A stretch of 64,000 nt of DNA from Candidimonas nitroreducens. GTDB lineage: Bacteria; Pseudomonadota; Gammaproteobacteria; Burkholderiales; Burkholderiaceae_B. The stretch lies in the NCBI RefSeq assembly GCF_002209565.1, contig NZ_NJIH01000007.1, positions 351,186 through 415,185 of the forward strand. Direction: 5' to 3'. Made by a program: the position numbers and the translations under genes. The notes under the pieces are model-generated. The model searched no databases, was not told the DNA's origin, and saw only the letters and a list, made by a program, of their open reading frames with translations. Shown here one piece after another: positions 18,041 to 26,346 of this stretch. Numbering within the stretch: the first letter of the stretch is position 1; every line of letters starts with the position of its first letter.

Positions 18041-18874
18041 TCAGTCAATGCCCGGAAACTGTAGCCGACGGGCAGTTAACGGCAGGAATACCTGCTGATA
18101 GAAGCTAGGCATTTTGCGATAGGTATAGCTGAAGATTTCCCAGTGCATGCCAATACTTCCAAGTGCCTGGCCGATGGCGGTGCAGGCATCATGAGGAAGT
18201 TGGCCGCAGGAGATAGTGTGCGTGACGTGGAGAGTTGGGGCGTTGAAGCGTTCGCTTAGCATTTGTGTGAGCGGCATACTAATGTGTGCAAGCGGCTCTT
18301 TGAGCAATGTACCGAACTTGTGTTCCGGCAAATAGACCTCGCTGAAGGTCTGAAATTCCAAGTTGACACTGATCAGGCGGGAAATGCAGACAAACCGGTG
18401 TTCACCCGCCAAGAATGCACTCCATGGCCCGGTAGCCTTGGTGCTCTTGATACTCAGCACTCGCCCATAGACTGGCAGCAGGTGCTCACCGTCTTCATCG
18501 AGGAAGCGAAAATTGTGGATCTCATTTGCATTGACCGGCAGCCCTGCAACGAAACTGCCCTGACCATGGCGGCGAACGATGATGCCGTGCTCTACCAGAG
18601 CCTGCAGTGCGCGCTGCACCGTCCCCAGACTCATGGGCAGGACATCGACCATCACTGCTTCAGACGGCAGGCGCTCACCTGGTTTCCAGACGCCGGACTC
18701 TATCGCCTCCAGGAAAGCGTTGTACAAGGCAATGTACTTGGGTACCGATTGGTCGCGGCCGAGCGGAGGAGCTCGGAATTGCTCCGCCATTTGTTTCAAG
18801 CGAAGATCCGCCTTTTCGCCATGTCGGCCGCGGCGGATGGCAGGATGGGCCTTACTGGCGACTGTCTGAGGCAT
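18041..18874 (-). CDS. GntR-family regulator with UTRA effector domain (HutC type)
   Basis: 277 residues. N-terminal winged HTH at about residues 40-110: PKYIALYNAFLEAIESGVWK, PGERLPSEAVM and SLGTVQRALQALVEHGIIVR, then a UTRA ligand domain (SRLISVNLEFQTFSEVYLP). It is convergent with the TctA gene and divergent from the quinone-oxidoreductase-like gene, with dyads and repeated ATTATAGT boxes between. Probably a repressor of the cassette, lifted by the substrate; inferred from position. Confidence 0.87.
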   Translation of the reverse strand: MPQTVASKAHPAIRRGRHGEKADLRLKQMAEQFRAPPLGRDQSVPKYIALYNAFLEAIESGVWKPGERLPSEAVMVDVLPMSLGTVQRALQALVEHGIIVRRHGQGSFVAGLPVNANEIHNFRFLDEDGEHLLPVYGRVLSIKSTKATGPWSAFLAGEHRFVCISRLISVNLEFQTFSEVYLPEHKFGTLLKEPLAHISMPLTQMLSERFNAPTLHVTHTISCGQLPHDACTAIGQALGSIGMHWEIFSYTYRKMPSFYQQVFLPLTARRLQFPGID

Positions 18875-18882
18875 TGACTGAA

Positions 18883-18936
18883 ATTATAGTGTGCTATTAA
18901 CCAACATTATAGTACTTAGCCGACCACTATTTAGTG
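18883..18936. promoter_or_regulatory. Candidate GntR operators in divergent promoter
   Basis: Two ATTATAGT boxes start 23 bases apart (18883 and 18906), and a dyad CACTA-TT-TAGTG lies at 18925-18936. The second box runs into AGTACTT, a core also present as AAGTACTT just after the MR/MLE promoter. Together they fit a regulator controlling its own gene, the oxidoreductase gene and the catabolic genes. Confidence 0.5.
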
Positions 18937-18954
18937 TAGTGACACGGGGGGTTC

Positions 18955-19944
18955 ATGAAAGCAGTCCAGATCAACAGGTACGGCGGCACCGATGCTCTTT
19001 GCGTTGTCGACCGGGATATTCCCGCCGCGGGGCCGGGCGAAGTGCTCGTCAAGGTCGCGTATGCGGGAGTGAACTTCACGGATATCTATCGGCGCCAGGG
19101 GGACTATGCGCGGTCGGATACCTATCTCACCAAACTCCCGCTGGTTCTCGGTATCGAAGGCGGGGGCAGGATCGACAGCATCGGGGAAGGGGTCACGGGC
19201 CTGGTACCCGGTGATCGAGTCGTCTTTTTTGTGCCCAACGGTGCCTATGCCGAATACGCGGTGGCGAATGCCAGCAGGGTAGCCCGCGTGCCCGATGACA
19301 TCGACTTGGATAGTGCCGTGGCTTTGATGATCCAGGGGCTGACCGCACACTACTTGACGCATTCTGCATATGACCTGAAGACGGGAGACCAGTGCCTGGT
19401 GCATGCCGGTGCAGGAGGCGTCGGCCAATTGCTCGTACAGATCGCCAAGCTGAAAGGTGCGCAGGTTCTGACGACAGCCGGCAGCGATGCCAAGTTAGAC
19501 ATCGTGCGTCGGCTGGGCGCCGATCTGGCCATTCCGTACCGCCAGACAGACTTCCGTGAGGCGGTGATGCAAGCCACTGCGGGACGCGGAGTCGACGTTG
19601 TCTATGACTCGGTTGGCAAGGACACCTTGCGCGGCTCCCTACGGTCGCTGCGTACGCGCGGTCTCTGTGTACTGTTCGGCCATTCATCAGGGATAGTCGA
19701 CTCGATTGCGCCGATGGAACTGGCCGAAGCAGGGTCGGTATTCCTGACGCGGCCTCACATGGAGCACTATGTAGCGACGCAGGAAGAGTTCCAAGGGCGG
19801 ATGAGAGACCTTTTCACCTGGCTCGCCACAGGCCAACTGAAAGTTCCGATGGATCGAAAACTGCCGCTGCAATGTGTTGCGCAAGCCCATGATCTGCTTG
19901 AAGCGCGTGCAACTGCCGGAAAATTGCTGTTGAGCTGCGACTGA
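18955..19944 (+). CDS. Zinc-independent quinone oxidoreductase-like MDR protein
   Basis: 329 residues of the NADPH:quinone reductase branch of the medium-chain dehydrogenase superfamily. Seen: GroES-like domain with YAGVNFTDIYRRQGDY, then the nucleotide-binding loop HAGAGGVGQLLVQIAKLKGA near residue 145, and DVVYDSVGKDTL. The structural and catalytic zinc Cys clusters of alcohol dehydrogenases are absent. It probably reduces an enone or quinone produced in the local pathway. Divergent from the GntR regulator. Confidence 0.88.
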   Translation: MKAVQINRYGGTDALCVVDRDIPAAGPGEVLVKVAYAGVNFTDIYRRQGDYARSDTYLTKLPLVLGIEGGGRIDSIGEGVTGLVPGDRVVFFVPNGAYAEYAVANASRVARVPDDIDLDSAVALMIQGLTAHYLTHSAYDLKTGDQCLVHAGAGGVGQLLVQIAKLKGAQVLTTAGSDAKLDIVRRLGADLAIPYRQTDFREAVMQATAGRGVDVVYDSVGKDTLRGSLRSLRTRGLCVLFGHSSGIVDSIAPMELAEAGSVFLTRPHMEHYVATQEEFQGRMRDLFTWLATGQLKVPMDRKLPLQCVAQAHDLLEARATAGKLLLSCD

Positions 19945-20484
19945 GCTAAGAAATGTCTGCACTGTTCAATCTGAGGCGTACACTGCTGGACAGTGAAGAA
20001 TTTAGTGCTCAACCGCGTCGGTCAAGCGGTGACAAAATCGAAGCCAGGATCACTTGCTCGTGTCGAAGTAGCCCAGCCCAACGGTTTGAGGCTTCGATCG
20101 GGGATAGAACACCCTTGATGCTGATGCAGCATTCTTATTTTCATAGTCGATCGAGCAACGGCGGGCAATCATGCCAGTGACGCTCACGCTGCCATCTTTA
20201 TGAGTGGCGACGATCAGCGCAAAACCGTCCCGCTATGGCCTGATATGTCATCGGTTCCCAAAGCCCGGAGCCATAACCCCAGTTGCTCGGAACCACGAAT
20301 TTGCCGAGAAAATTCGGCCATGCAGTATCAGGCCTGGATCCTGATGGCATGGGTAAGTCTGTCGTTTCTAAAAGTAGACGTTCCCTGGTACGGCCGTGGT
20401 AAAATTCTTCGAACTAACATGGAAACTCAGTTCGGAAGGCCTCGGACTGGTTCTTACTTTTTAATTCAATACTTTGGTCTGTCC
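19945..20484. other. Largely gene-free stretch before the trp leader
   Basis: Apart from the minus-strand fragment at 20050-20232 nothing recognisable is encoded. Composition is island-like at the left and becomes more ordinary towards the trp leader. TAAAAT at about 20400 could be a -10 box for the leader transcript, but no good -35 was found. Confidence 0.45.
20050..20232 (-). pseudogene. Possible C-terminal gene fragment, unidentified
   Basis: A 60-codon open stretch on the minus strand reads like real protein (RDGFALIVATHKDGSVSVTG ... VGLGYFDTSK then TGA) but has no start nearby. In another frame the adjacent upstream sequence (to about 20330) also looks protein-like (FLGKFVVPSNWGYGSGLWEP), so one frameshift may separate two parts of a dead gene. 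I do not recognise the family. The adjacent frame also holds a competing short reading, so confidence is low. Confidence 0.3.
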
Positions 20485-20535
20485 ATGACCCGTACCGCTT
20501 CGACCAACATCGCTCTGTGGTGGCGCTTCCAATAG
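20485..20535 (+). CDS. trpL: trp operon leader peptide (tandem Trp codons)
   Basis: A 16-codon reading frame MTRTASTNIALWWRFQ has two adjacent Trp codons (20517-20522) just before its stop, the hallmark of attenuation-controlled trp operons. Its stop lies inside a 7-bp hairpin and two more hairpins follow. The ribosome stalling on the Trp codons would choose between them. The next recognisable gene is trpG, 400 bases on; trpE, which this leader should precede, is missing. Identification rests on the Trp pair, hairpins and position. Confidence 0.7.
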   Translation: MTRTASTNIALWWRFQ

Positions 20536-20609
20536 GAAGCGGCATGTCGTTTGCGGTTTCAACCGCACCTTGCCGCCGTACCGGCAGGCAAGGTTTCAAG
20601 AAGGCTTCC
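20524..20609 (+). promoter_or_regulatory. trpL: trp attenuator-like hairpin series
   Basis: Three stems follow the leader Trp codons: CGCTTCC/GGAAGCG (20524-20541), TGCGGTT/AACCGCA (20552-20567) and CCTTGCC...GGCAAGG with an inner GCCG/CGGC stem (20568-20593). A second GCTTCC at 20604-20609 could pair with GGAAGC of the first stem, giving a mutually exclusive alternative. The third stem is followed only by TTTC, so it is a weak intrinsic terminator as it stands. Confidence 0.55.
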
Positions 20610-20939
20610 CCGGCACGGCGGCTCCAAGATTTGAGGAGATTGCCCGATGCCCTTAGCACACCAGTCCCATCTTCGAGTTGACACTCTGCGCGCCGCGTTG
20701 TTGCGGAGCGTGAGTCTGGTCGACTTGTCTCCGCACTTGACCCCGCGATACGAACTCAGACGTTTCATCGGCATGCCTCGGTGGCGCGGCTTTCGGCCCC
20801 TCCCAAAACCCGTTGCAGCCCTGTGCCGCCCCCCTGTCCGCACTTCGCCCACCGCGATCGACTATCGATGTGTGTAATGAAGCGTGTAATGACGAGCGTG
20901 CCCAATGAAATCGACCAATAAAATCAAGGATTTACAAGA
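20610..20939. other. Gap between trp leader and trpG where trpE would be expected
   Basis: 330 bases with no convincing gene on either strand. A GAGGAG ribosome-like site and ATG occur at 20633-20649 but the short frame after it does not resemble TrpE. The stretch may be a scar left when trpE was lost or moved. Confidence 0.45.
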
Positions 20940-21506
20940 ATGAAACTTCTGATGCTCGACAACTACGATTCCTTCACCTACAACCTGGTTCAGTATTTCG
21001 GCGAGCTGGGCGAGACCGTGAAGGTGGTGCGCAATGACCAAGCCACGGTGGCCGAACTGGCCGCCCTGCAGCCCGACCGCATCTGCATCTCGCCCGGCCC
21101 CTGCTCGCCGGCCGAGGCCGGCGTCTCGGTGGAACTGATTCGCCACATGGCCGGCAAGGTGCCGATACTGGGGGTCTGCCTGGGCCACCAGGCCATAGGC
21201 GCGGCCTACGGCGGCGAGATCGTGCGGGCCAAGGAAATCATGCACGGCAAGACCTCGCCCATCACGCACCGCGGCACGGACGTCTTCGCCGGCCTGCCTT
21301 CGCCCTATACGGTGACCCGCTACCACTCGCTGGCCATCGCGCGCGACGGCCTGCCCGAGTGCCTGGAGATCACCGCCGAAACCGCCGACGGCGAGATCAT
21401 GGGGGTGCGTCACAAGACCCTGCCCGTCTATGGGGTACAGTTTCATCCGGAGTCCATACTGAGCGAGCATGGCCACGCCCTGCTGCGCAACTTCCTTACG
21501 CTATGA
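20940..21506 (+). CDS. trpG: Anthranilate synthase component II (glutamine amidotransferase)
   Basis: 188 residues. Supplies ammonia from glutamine to TrpE for anthranilate synthesis. Seen: N-terminal [16 protein letters not shown], the nucleophile elbow [10 protein letters not shown] with catalytic Cys near residue 79, and the His-Glu of [10 protein letters not shown] near residue 170. Stop overlaps the trpD start by four bases. TrpE, its required partner, is not in this window; the same protein could also serve aminodeoxychorismate synthase. Confidence 0.95.
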   Translation: MKLLMLDNYDSFTYNLVQYFGELGETVKVVRNDQATVAELAALQPDRICISPGPCSPAEAGVSVELIRHMAGKVPILGVCLGHQAIGAAYGGEIVRAKEIMHGKTSPITHRGTDVFAGLPSPYTVTRYHSLAIARDGLPECLEITAETADGEIMGVRHKTLPVYGVQFHPESILSEHGHALLRNFLTL

Positions 21507-22552
21507 ACGAGAACAAGACCATGACCATCACTGCCGCCGAAGCCCTGACTCGCTGTATCGAGCACCGCGAAATTTTCCACGACGAAATGCTGCACCTGAT
21601 GCGCACACTGATGCGCGGCGAGATGTCGCCGCAGATCGCCAGCGCGCTGCTGATGGGCCTGCGGGTCAAGAAAGAAACCGTGGGCGAGATTACCGCCGCG
21701 GCCCAGGTCATGCGCGAATTCGCGCTGCCCGTAGCAACGCCCTACCCCGACCAGCTGCTGGACATGTGCGGCACCGGCGGCGACGGCTCGCACACCTTCA
21801 ATATTTCCACCGCGGCGATGTTCGTGGCCGCCGCCGCGGGCGTCAAGATCGCCAAGCACGGCAACCGCAGCGCCTCGTCGTCCTCGGGCAGCGCCGACGT
21901 ACTGGAGGCGCTGGGCGCCGGCGTCATGCTCAGTCCCGAGCAGGTGGCCGAGAGCATAGAGCGCACCGGCATCGGTTTCATGTTCGCGCCGGCCCACCAC
22001 GGCGCCATGAAGAATGTGGCGGCGGTGCGCAAGGAACTGGCGGTGCGCACGATCTTCAATATTCTGGGGCCGCTGACCAACCCCGCCAACGCCGCCAACC
22101 AGCTCATGGGCGTGTTCCACGCCGACCTGGTGGGCATACAGGTGCGGGTGCTGCAGCGCCTGGGATCCAAGCACGTGCTGATCGTACACGGCAAGGACGG
22201 CATGGACGAAGCCTCGCTGGGCGCCTCCACGCTGGTGGGCGAACTGAAGGACGGCCAGGTGCGCGAATACGAGATCCATCCCGAGGACTTCGGCATGTCG
22301 ATGGTGTCGAACCGCTCGATCAAAGTCGCCAACCGCGAAGACTCGGCGCAGATGCTGCTGGAAGCGCTGAACAACGTGCCGGGCACCGCCCGTGATATCG
22401 TAGGCCTGAACGCCGGCCTGGCCATTTATGCGGGCAATAAGGCCGAGTCGATCCAGGACGGCCTGAAGCAGGCTTTCGAGCTTATCGCCAACGGGGCGGG
22501 CCGGGCCAAGCTGCAGGAGTTCTGCACGTATACACGGAAGATCGCCGCATGA
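21503..22552 (+). CDS. trpD: Anthranilate phosphoribosyltransferase
   Basis: 349 residues; transfers phosphoribose from PRPP to anthranilate, second step of tryptophan synthesis. Seen: the PRPP loop [17 protein letters not shown] near residue 90, [21 protein letters not shown] near residue 115, and the [12 protein letters not shown] stretch. The ATG at 21503 overlaps the trpG stop (ATGA), and its own stop overlaps trpC the same way, so the three are translationally coupled. MTITAAEAL at 21521 is a possible alternative start. Confidence 0.95.
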   Translation: MNENKTMTITAAEALTRCIEHREIFHDEMLHLMRTLMRGEMSPQIASALLMGLRVKKETVGEITAAAQVMREFALPVATPYPDQLLDMCGTGGDGSHTFNISTAAMFVAAAAGVKIAKHGNRSASSSSGSADVLEALGAGVMLSPEQVAESIERTGIGFMFAPAHHGAMKNVAAVRKELAVRTIFNILGPLTNPANAANQLMGVFHADLVGIQVRVLQRLGSKHVLIVHGKDGMDEASLGASTLVGELKDGQVREYEIHPEDFGMSMVSNRSIKVANREDSAQMLLEALNNVPGTARDIVGLNAGLAIYAGNKAESIQDGLKQAFELIANGAGRAKLQEFCTYTRKIAA

Positions 22553-23340
22553 ACGACATTCTTGCCAGAATACTGGAAACCAAGCGGATCGAAGTCGCCA
22601 CTGCGCGCCAGATGCGCAGCGAGGCCGATCTGCTGCGCGAGGCCAAGAGCCGCAAGGATTTGCGCGGCTTCGGCCGCGCCATCGAAGAAAAAATCGCCCA
22701 AGGCAAGCCCGGCGTCATCGCCGAGATCAAGAAGGCCTCGCCGTCCAAGGGCGTGATCCGCGAGCATTTCGTGCCGGCCGAGATCGCCACGTCGTATGCC
22801 GCCCACGGCGCGGCCTGCCTGTCGGTGCTGACCGACGTGCAGTTCTTCCAGGGCTCTTACGACTACCTGCGCCAGGCGCGCGCGGCCTGCGCGCTGCCGG
22901 TGCTGCGCAAAGACTTCATCATCGACCCCTACCAGATCGTGCACGCCCGGGCGCTGGGGGCCGACTGCATCCTGCTGATCGTCGCCGCCCTCAGCCCGGC
23001 CGATTTGCGCGAGTTCGAGGAAGTGGCCATCGAATTGGGCATGGACGTGCTGGCCGAGGTGCACGACCGCGCCGAGCTCGACACGGCGCTGACGCTGCGC
23101 ACGCCGCTGCTGGGGGTCAACAACCGCAATCTGCGCAATTTCGAGACCTCTGTGCACAATACCCTGGAGCTGCTGCCGGCCATACCGGAAGGCAAGCGCG
23201 TGGTCACTGAAAGCGGCATACTCGCCCGCGCCGACGTGGCTCTGATGCGCGAGCACAAGGTGGATGCCTTCCTGGTCGGCGAGGCCTTCATGCGCGCCCC
23301 CGAGCCCGGTGTCGCCCTGCAGGAGCTGTTCGGCACCTAG
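22549..23340 (+). CDS. trpC: Indole-3-glycerol-phosphate synthase
   Basis: 263 residues, a TIM barrel that decarboxylates and closes the ring of the carboxyphenylamino-deoxyribulose phosphate. Seen: [17 protein letters not shown] with the catalytic Lys near residue 60, [13 protein letters not shown] near residue 118, [13 protein letters not shown] and [12 protein letters not shown]. Monofunctional, with no fused TrpF domain. Last of the trpGDC run. Confidence 0.96.
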   Translation: MNDILARILETKRIEVATARQMRSEADLLREAKSRKDLRGFGRAIEEKIAQGKPGVIAEIKKASPSKGVIREHFVPAEIATSYAAHGAACLSVLTDVQFFQGSYDYLRQARAACALPVLRKDFIIDPYQIVHARALGADCILLIVAALSPADLREFEEVAIELGMDVLAEVHDRAELDTALTLRTPLLGVNNRNLRNFETSVHNTLELLPAIPEGKRVVTESGILARADVALMREHKVDAFLVGEAFMRAPEPGVALQELFGT

Positions 23341-23347
23341 TACCTCG

Positions 23348-23377
23348 CGTCCCGTTGCTTGCGCTGTATGCGGGACG
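23348..23377 (+). terminator. trpC: Possible hairpin after trpC
   Basis: A CGTCCCG/CGGGACG stem with a 16-base loop follows the trpC stop by 7 bases. There is no T-run, so termination is uncertain. Confidence 0.35.
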
Positions 23378-23454
23378 GTATATAGGCTAAATTGCATGCA
23401 GGCCAAATGCAGGCCAAACCAAGCGGACACTGACCATAGACCAGGACACCGGCC

Positions 23455-24729
23455 ATGACGCAACACGACGACTGCCCCTTGTGCCACCCCACCGGCGAGC
23501 GCGTGCTCTGGCACAACGGGCGGCTGCGCGTCATCGCGGTCGACGATGCCGGCTATCCCGGCTATACGCGGGTGATATGGAATGACCACGCCGCCGAAAT
23601 GACCGACCTCACACCGCAGGAGCGCGAGGCGTTCATGGCGGTTGTGTGGCAGGTGGAACAAGCGCAGCGCCAGTGCCTGCAGCCCGACAAGATCAACCTG
23701 GCCCAGTTCGGCAATATGGTGCCGCACCTGCACTGGCACGCCATTCCGCGCTGGCGCGAAGACAGCCATTTCCCGCAGGCCATATGGGCTGCGCCTCCCG
23801 AACGCACGCCGCAGCAGGCCCAGGCCTGGGAGGCGCGCAAGGCGCACTTGCTGCAACAACTTCCCGACTACTACACCCGGCTCGCGGCGGCACTGGCGCC
23901 CGAGCCCCAGGCAGACCCCATGGCTCCCGCGCCCGACGAACCGAACACCCTGAACGGCCCGCTGCTGACCCATTTGCAAAACCTCGACGAGGTCTGGAAG
24001 GAAACGCTGCGCGAGCCCGAGCCCAAGAACGCCTTGCGCAATCTGGCGGCGTTCCTGAAGACGCGGCTGGCCGAAGGGGCGGAAATCTACCCCCGCTACC
24101 CGTTCCGCGCACTAAGCTACGCCGCCCCCGATTCGGTGCGAGTCGTCATACTCGGGCAGGATCCCTATCACGGCCCGGGCCAGGCGCAAGGCCTGTGCTT
24201 TTCCGTGCCCGACGATTTCCCCGCGCCGCCCAGCCTGCAGAACATCTTCAAGGAACTGGCGCTCGAATACCCCGACCCGGACGGCGCCGCCGCGGGCCGG
24301 CCGCAGCGCGGCGCCGTGCGGCCGCCCGGCAATCTGGGCCACGACCTGACGCCCTGGGCCGAACAGGGCGTGCTGCTGCTGAACACCGTGCTCACGGTCG
24401 AGTCGGGCCAGCCGGCCTCGCACGCCAAGCAGGGCTGGGAAGCGGTTACCGACGCGCTGATCCAGCGGGTCGCCCGCAGCCCCCAGCCCAAGGTCTTCAT
24501 GCTGTGGGGCTCGCATGCCCAGGCCAAGCGGCAGCTGCTGCCCGCCGACGGCGAGCACCTGGTACTGCTGGCCAACCACCCGTCGCCGCTGTCGGCGCTG
24601 CGCCCGCCGCGCCCCTTCATCGGCTGCAATCACTTCAGGCTGGCCAACGAATGGCTGTCCGCACAGGGCGCGCAGACCATAGACTGGACGGGCATGGGCT
24701 GCGACGAATCGGCCGCCGACGGCGGATAA
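23455..24729 (+). CDS. HIT-domain/uracil-DNA glycosylase fusion protein
   Basis: One uninterrupted 424-residue frame joins two enzymes normally encoded apart. Residues 1-145 are a HIT nucleotide hydrolase: CPLC near residue 8 and the histidine triad PHLHWHAIPR at 89-98. A Pro/Ala-rich linker (about 146-165) leads to a family 1 uracil-DNA glycosylase: VILGQDPYHGPGQAQGLCFS near residue 231, VLLLNTVLTVE, and ANHPSPLSAL near residue 373. Both active sites look intact. An internal ATG at 23920, in the linker, could also start a separate glycosylase. Could pair nucleotide-pool cleanup with uracil removal; that is inference. Confidence 0.85.
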   Translation: MTQHDDCPLCHPTGERVLWHNGRLRVIAVDDAGYPGYTRVIWNDHAAEMTDLTPQEREAFMAVVWQVEQAQRQCLQPDKINLAQFGNMVPHLHWHAIPRWREDSHFPQAIWAAPPERTPQQAQAWEARKAHLLQQLPDYYTRLAAALAPEPQADPMAPAPDEPNTLNGPLLTHLQNLDEVWKETLREPEPKNALRNLAAFLKTRLAEGAEIYPRYPFRALSYAAPDSVRVVILGQDPYHGPGQAQGLCFSVPDDFPAPPSLQNIFKELALEYPDPDGAAAGRPQRGAVRPPGNLGHDLTPWAEQGVLLLNTVLTVESGQPASHAKQGWEAVTDALIQRVARSPQPKVFMLWGSHAQAKRQLLPADGEHLVLLANHPSPLSALRPPRPFIGCNHFRLANEWLSAQGAQTIDWTGMGCDESAADGG

Positions 24730-24812
24730 GCCCCGGCGCCGGGCGCCGTGCAACAGCGCGGCAACCCGGCAAAGACCCCGCCGCAACCCCTGTTTCGCCC
24801 GAGAACGCCGCC

Positions 24813-25958
24813 ATGACACTCGCAACTCTGGACACGCCCGCCGCCCTGATCGACCAGGCCAGGATGGAACGCAACATCGCACGCATGCAGCAGCGCATGA
24901 ACGCATTGGGCGTGAACCTGCGCCCACACGTCAAGACGGCCAAGTGCATCGAGGTGGCGCGCGCCCAGACCGCCGCGGGAGCAAGCGGCATCACGGTCTC
25001 TACTTTGAAAGAGGCCGAGGAATTCTTCCGCGCCGGCTACACCGACATACTCTACGCCGTCGGCATGGCGCCGTCCAAACTGATGCGCGCCCTGGCGCTG
25101 CGCAGCCAGGGCTGCGCCTTGAAACTGGTGGTGGACAATGCCGATGCGGCGCACGCCGTGGCGCAGTTCGAACATGCCCACAAGGCGGGCTTCGAGGTAC
25201 TGATCGAGGTGGACACCGACGGCCATCGCGCCGGCATCCGCCCGCAGCAGGACGCCCTGCTGGCAGTCGGCCGGCTGCTGCACGAGCACGGCGTGAAACT
25301 GGCCGGGGTTATGACGCATGCCGGCGCGAGCTACGAACTGCACAGCCCCGAGGCCCTGGCCGCCATGGCGGAGCAGGAACGCGCCGGCTGTGTGCTGGCC
25401 GCGCAGCGCCTGCGCGCCGCCGGCCTGCCCTGCGGCATCGTCAGCGTGGGCTCCACGCCCACCGCGCTCGCCGCCCGCAAGCTGGACGGCGTCACCGAAG
25501 TGCGCGCCGGGGTCTATGTGTTCTTCGACCTGGTCATGCACAACGTGGGAGCCTGCGCGCTGGATGAGATCGCGCTCAGCGTCCTGGCCACCGTCATCGG
25601 CCATCAGCAGGAAAAAGGCTGGGTGCTCGTGGACGCGGGCTGGATGGCCATGAGCCGCGACCGCGGCACTGCGGGCCAGCAGCACGACTATGGCTACGGC
25701 CTGCCCTGCACACTGGACGGCACGCCCCTGGACGGCTGGATCATGAGTGGCGCGAACCAGGAGCACGGCATCTTGTCGCGCGCGCCCGGCGCCGCGGCGC
25801 CTGCCGAAGCCGAAGACCTGCGCGCCCGTTTTCCCATCGGCACCCGGCTGCGCATATTGCCCAACCACGCCTGCGCGACGGGCGCCCAGTTCCCCGAATA
25901 TTTTGCCGTGTCGGAAACCGGCGCCACCGCCGCCTGGAAGCGTTTCTACGGGTGGTAA
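24813..25958 (+). CDS. D-threonine aldolase-like PLP enzyme (alanine racemase N-terminal fold)
   Basis: 381 residues. The DSD1/D-threonine aldolase family uses PLP and a divalent metal to cleave D-3-hydroxy-amino acids to glycine and an aldehyde, or dehydrate D-serine. Seen: LDTPAALIDQARMERNI, the PLP Lys in LRPHVKTAKC near residue 46, GVMTHAGASY, and the C-terminal metal site ILPNHACAT near residue 355. ATG 24813 is chosen because the conserved region begins there. Follows the HIT-UDG gene by 83 bases; a functional link is not apparent. Confidence 0.85.
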   Translation: MTLATLDTPAALIDQARMERNIARMQQRMNALGVNLRPHVKTAKCIEVARAQTAAGASGITVSTLKEAEEFFRAGYTDILYAVGMAPSKLMRALALRSQGCALKLVVDNADAAHAVAQFEHAHKAGFEVLIEVDTDGHRAGIRPQQDALLAVGRLLHEHGVKLAGVMTHAGASYELHSPEALAAMAEQERAGCVLAAQRLRAAGLPCGIVSVGSTPTALAARKLDGVTEVRAGVYVFFDLVMHNVGACALDEIALSVLATVIGHQQEKGWVLVDAGWMAMSRDRGTAGQQHDYGYGLPCTLDGTPLDGWIMSGANQEHGILSRAPGAAAPAEAEDLRARFPIGTRLRILPNHACATGAQFPEYFAVSETGATAAWKRFYGW

Positions 25959-26060
25959 GCAGCGCCAGCCGGCGGCCGCCGCCACGGCCCGTACCGTCTC
26001 GCCACAACAACAACGCGGCGCCACGGACAAGATAAATGCACCGCGTGGGCATGCCACGCT

Positions 26061-26089
26061 TTCCTTCCGCCCCCGTTTCCGCCTATAAT
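26061..26089 (+). promoter_or_regulatory. rhlE: Promoter for rhlE-like helicase
   Basis: A perfect -10 box TATAAT (26084-26089) has a weak -35 candidate TTCCTT 17 bases upstream. If used, the helicase mRNA has a leader of about 250 bases. Confidence 0.55.
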
Positions 26090-26094
26090 TTGCG

Positions 26095-26346
26095 CACTGC
26101 AACATCATCGCGTCGACATTTTTTTACAGCCCATGGGCTGTGTCTCAGCAGTTGACTGACTCGTCAGCACCCATGTCGAACGCCATCGCTCCCTGACCCC
26201 CAAGCCTTTCGCCGTCTTCTACACCTCTTGTAGACGCAGCATGCCAGGTTGATTAGGTCGGCACGATGCTCCCTTGATCAACCGGCGCCGGCATACATAC
26301 CCCCGAGCGTCCGGCCATGCGCCGCGTCAGCGGCAAAGGAATACGC
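26095..26346 (+). promoter_or_regulatory. rhlE: Long structured 5' leader of the helicase mRNA
   Basis: About 250 bases without a gene. It contains a perfect 16-base palindrome ACAGCCCATGGGCTGT (26126-26141) after a T-run, and the hairpin TCTACA-CCTCT-TGTAGA further on. Long folded leaders are known on cold-shock and RNA-helicase mRNAs, often for autoregulation or cold-dependent translation; that role is inferred here. Confidence 0.5.

Noticed and set aside
20410..20440. GAACTAA-like sequence resembling the enteric trp operator
   Set aside because: Match is only a few bases and TrpR is generally absent in betaproteobacteria.
20200..20535. 111-codon plus frame ending in the trp leader peptide
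   Set aside because: Only the last 16 codons, from their own ATG, make biological sense; the rest has no motif.
20647..20877. 76-codon frame after a GAGGAG site before trpG
   Set aside because: Position invites a trpE start but the translation does not resemble TrpE.
22426..23979. 517-codon minus-strand frame opposite trpC and the HIT-UDG gene
   Set aside because: Antisense shadow; low-complexity translation and clear genes on the other strand.
24630..26108. 492-codon minus-strand frame opposite the D-threonine-aldolase-like gene
   Set aside because: Antisense shadow of a well-supported gene.
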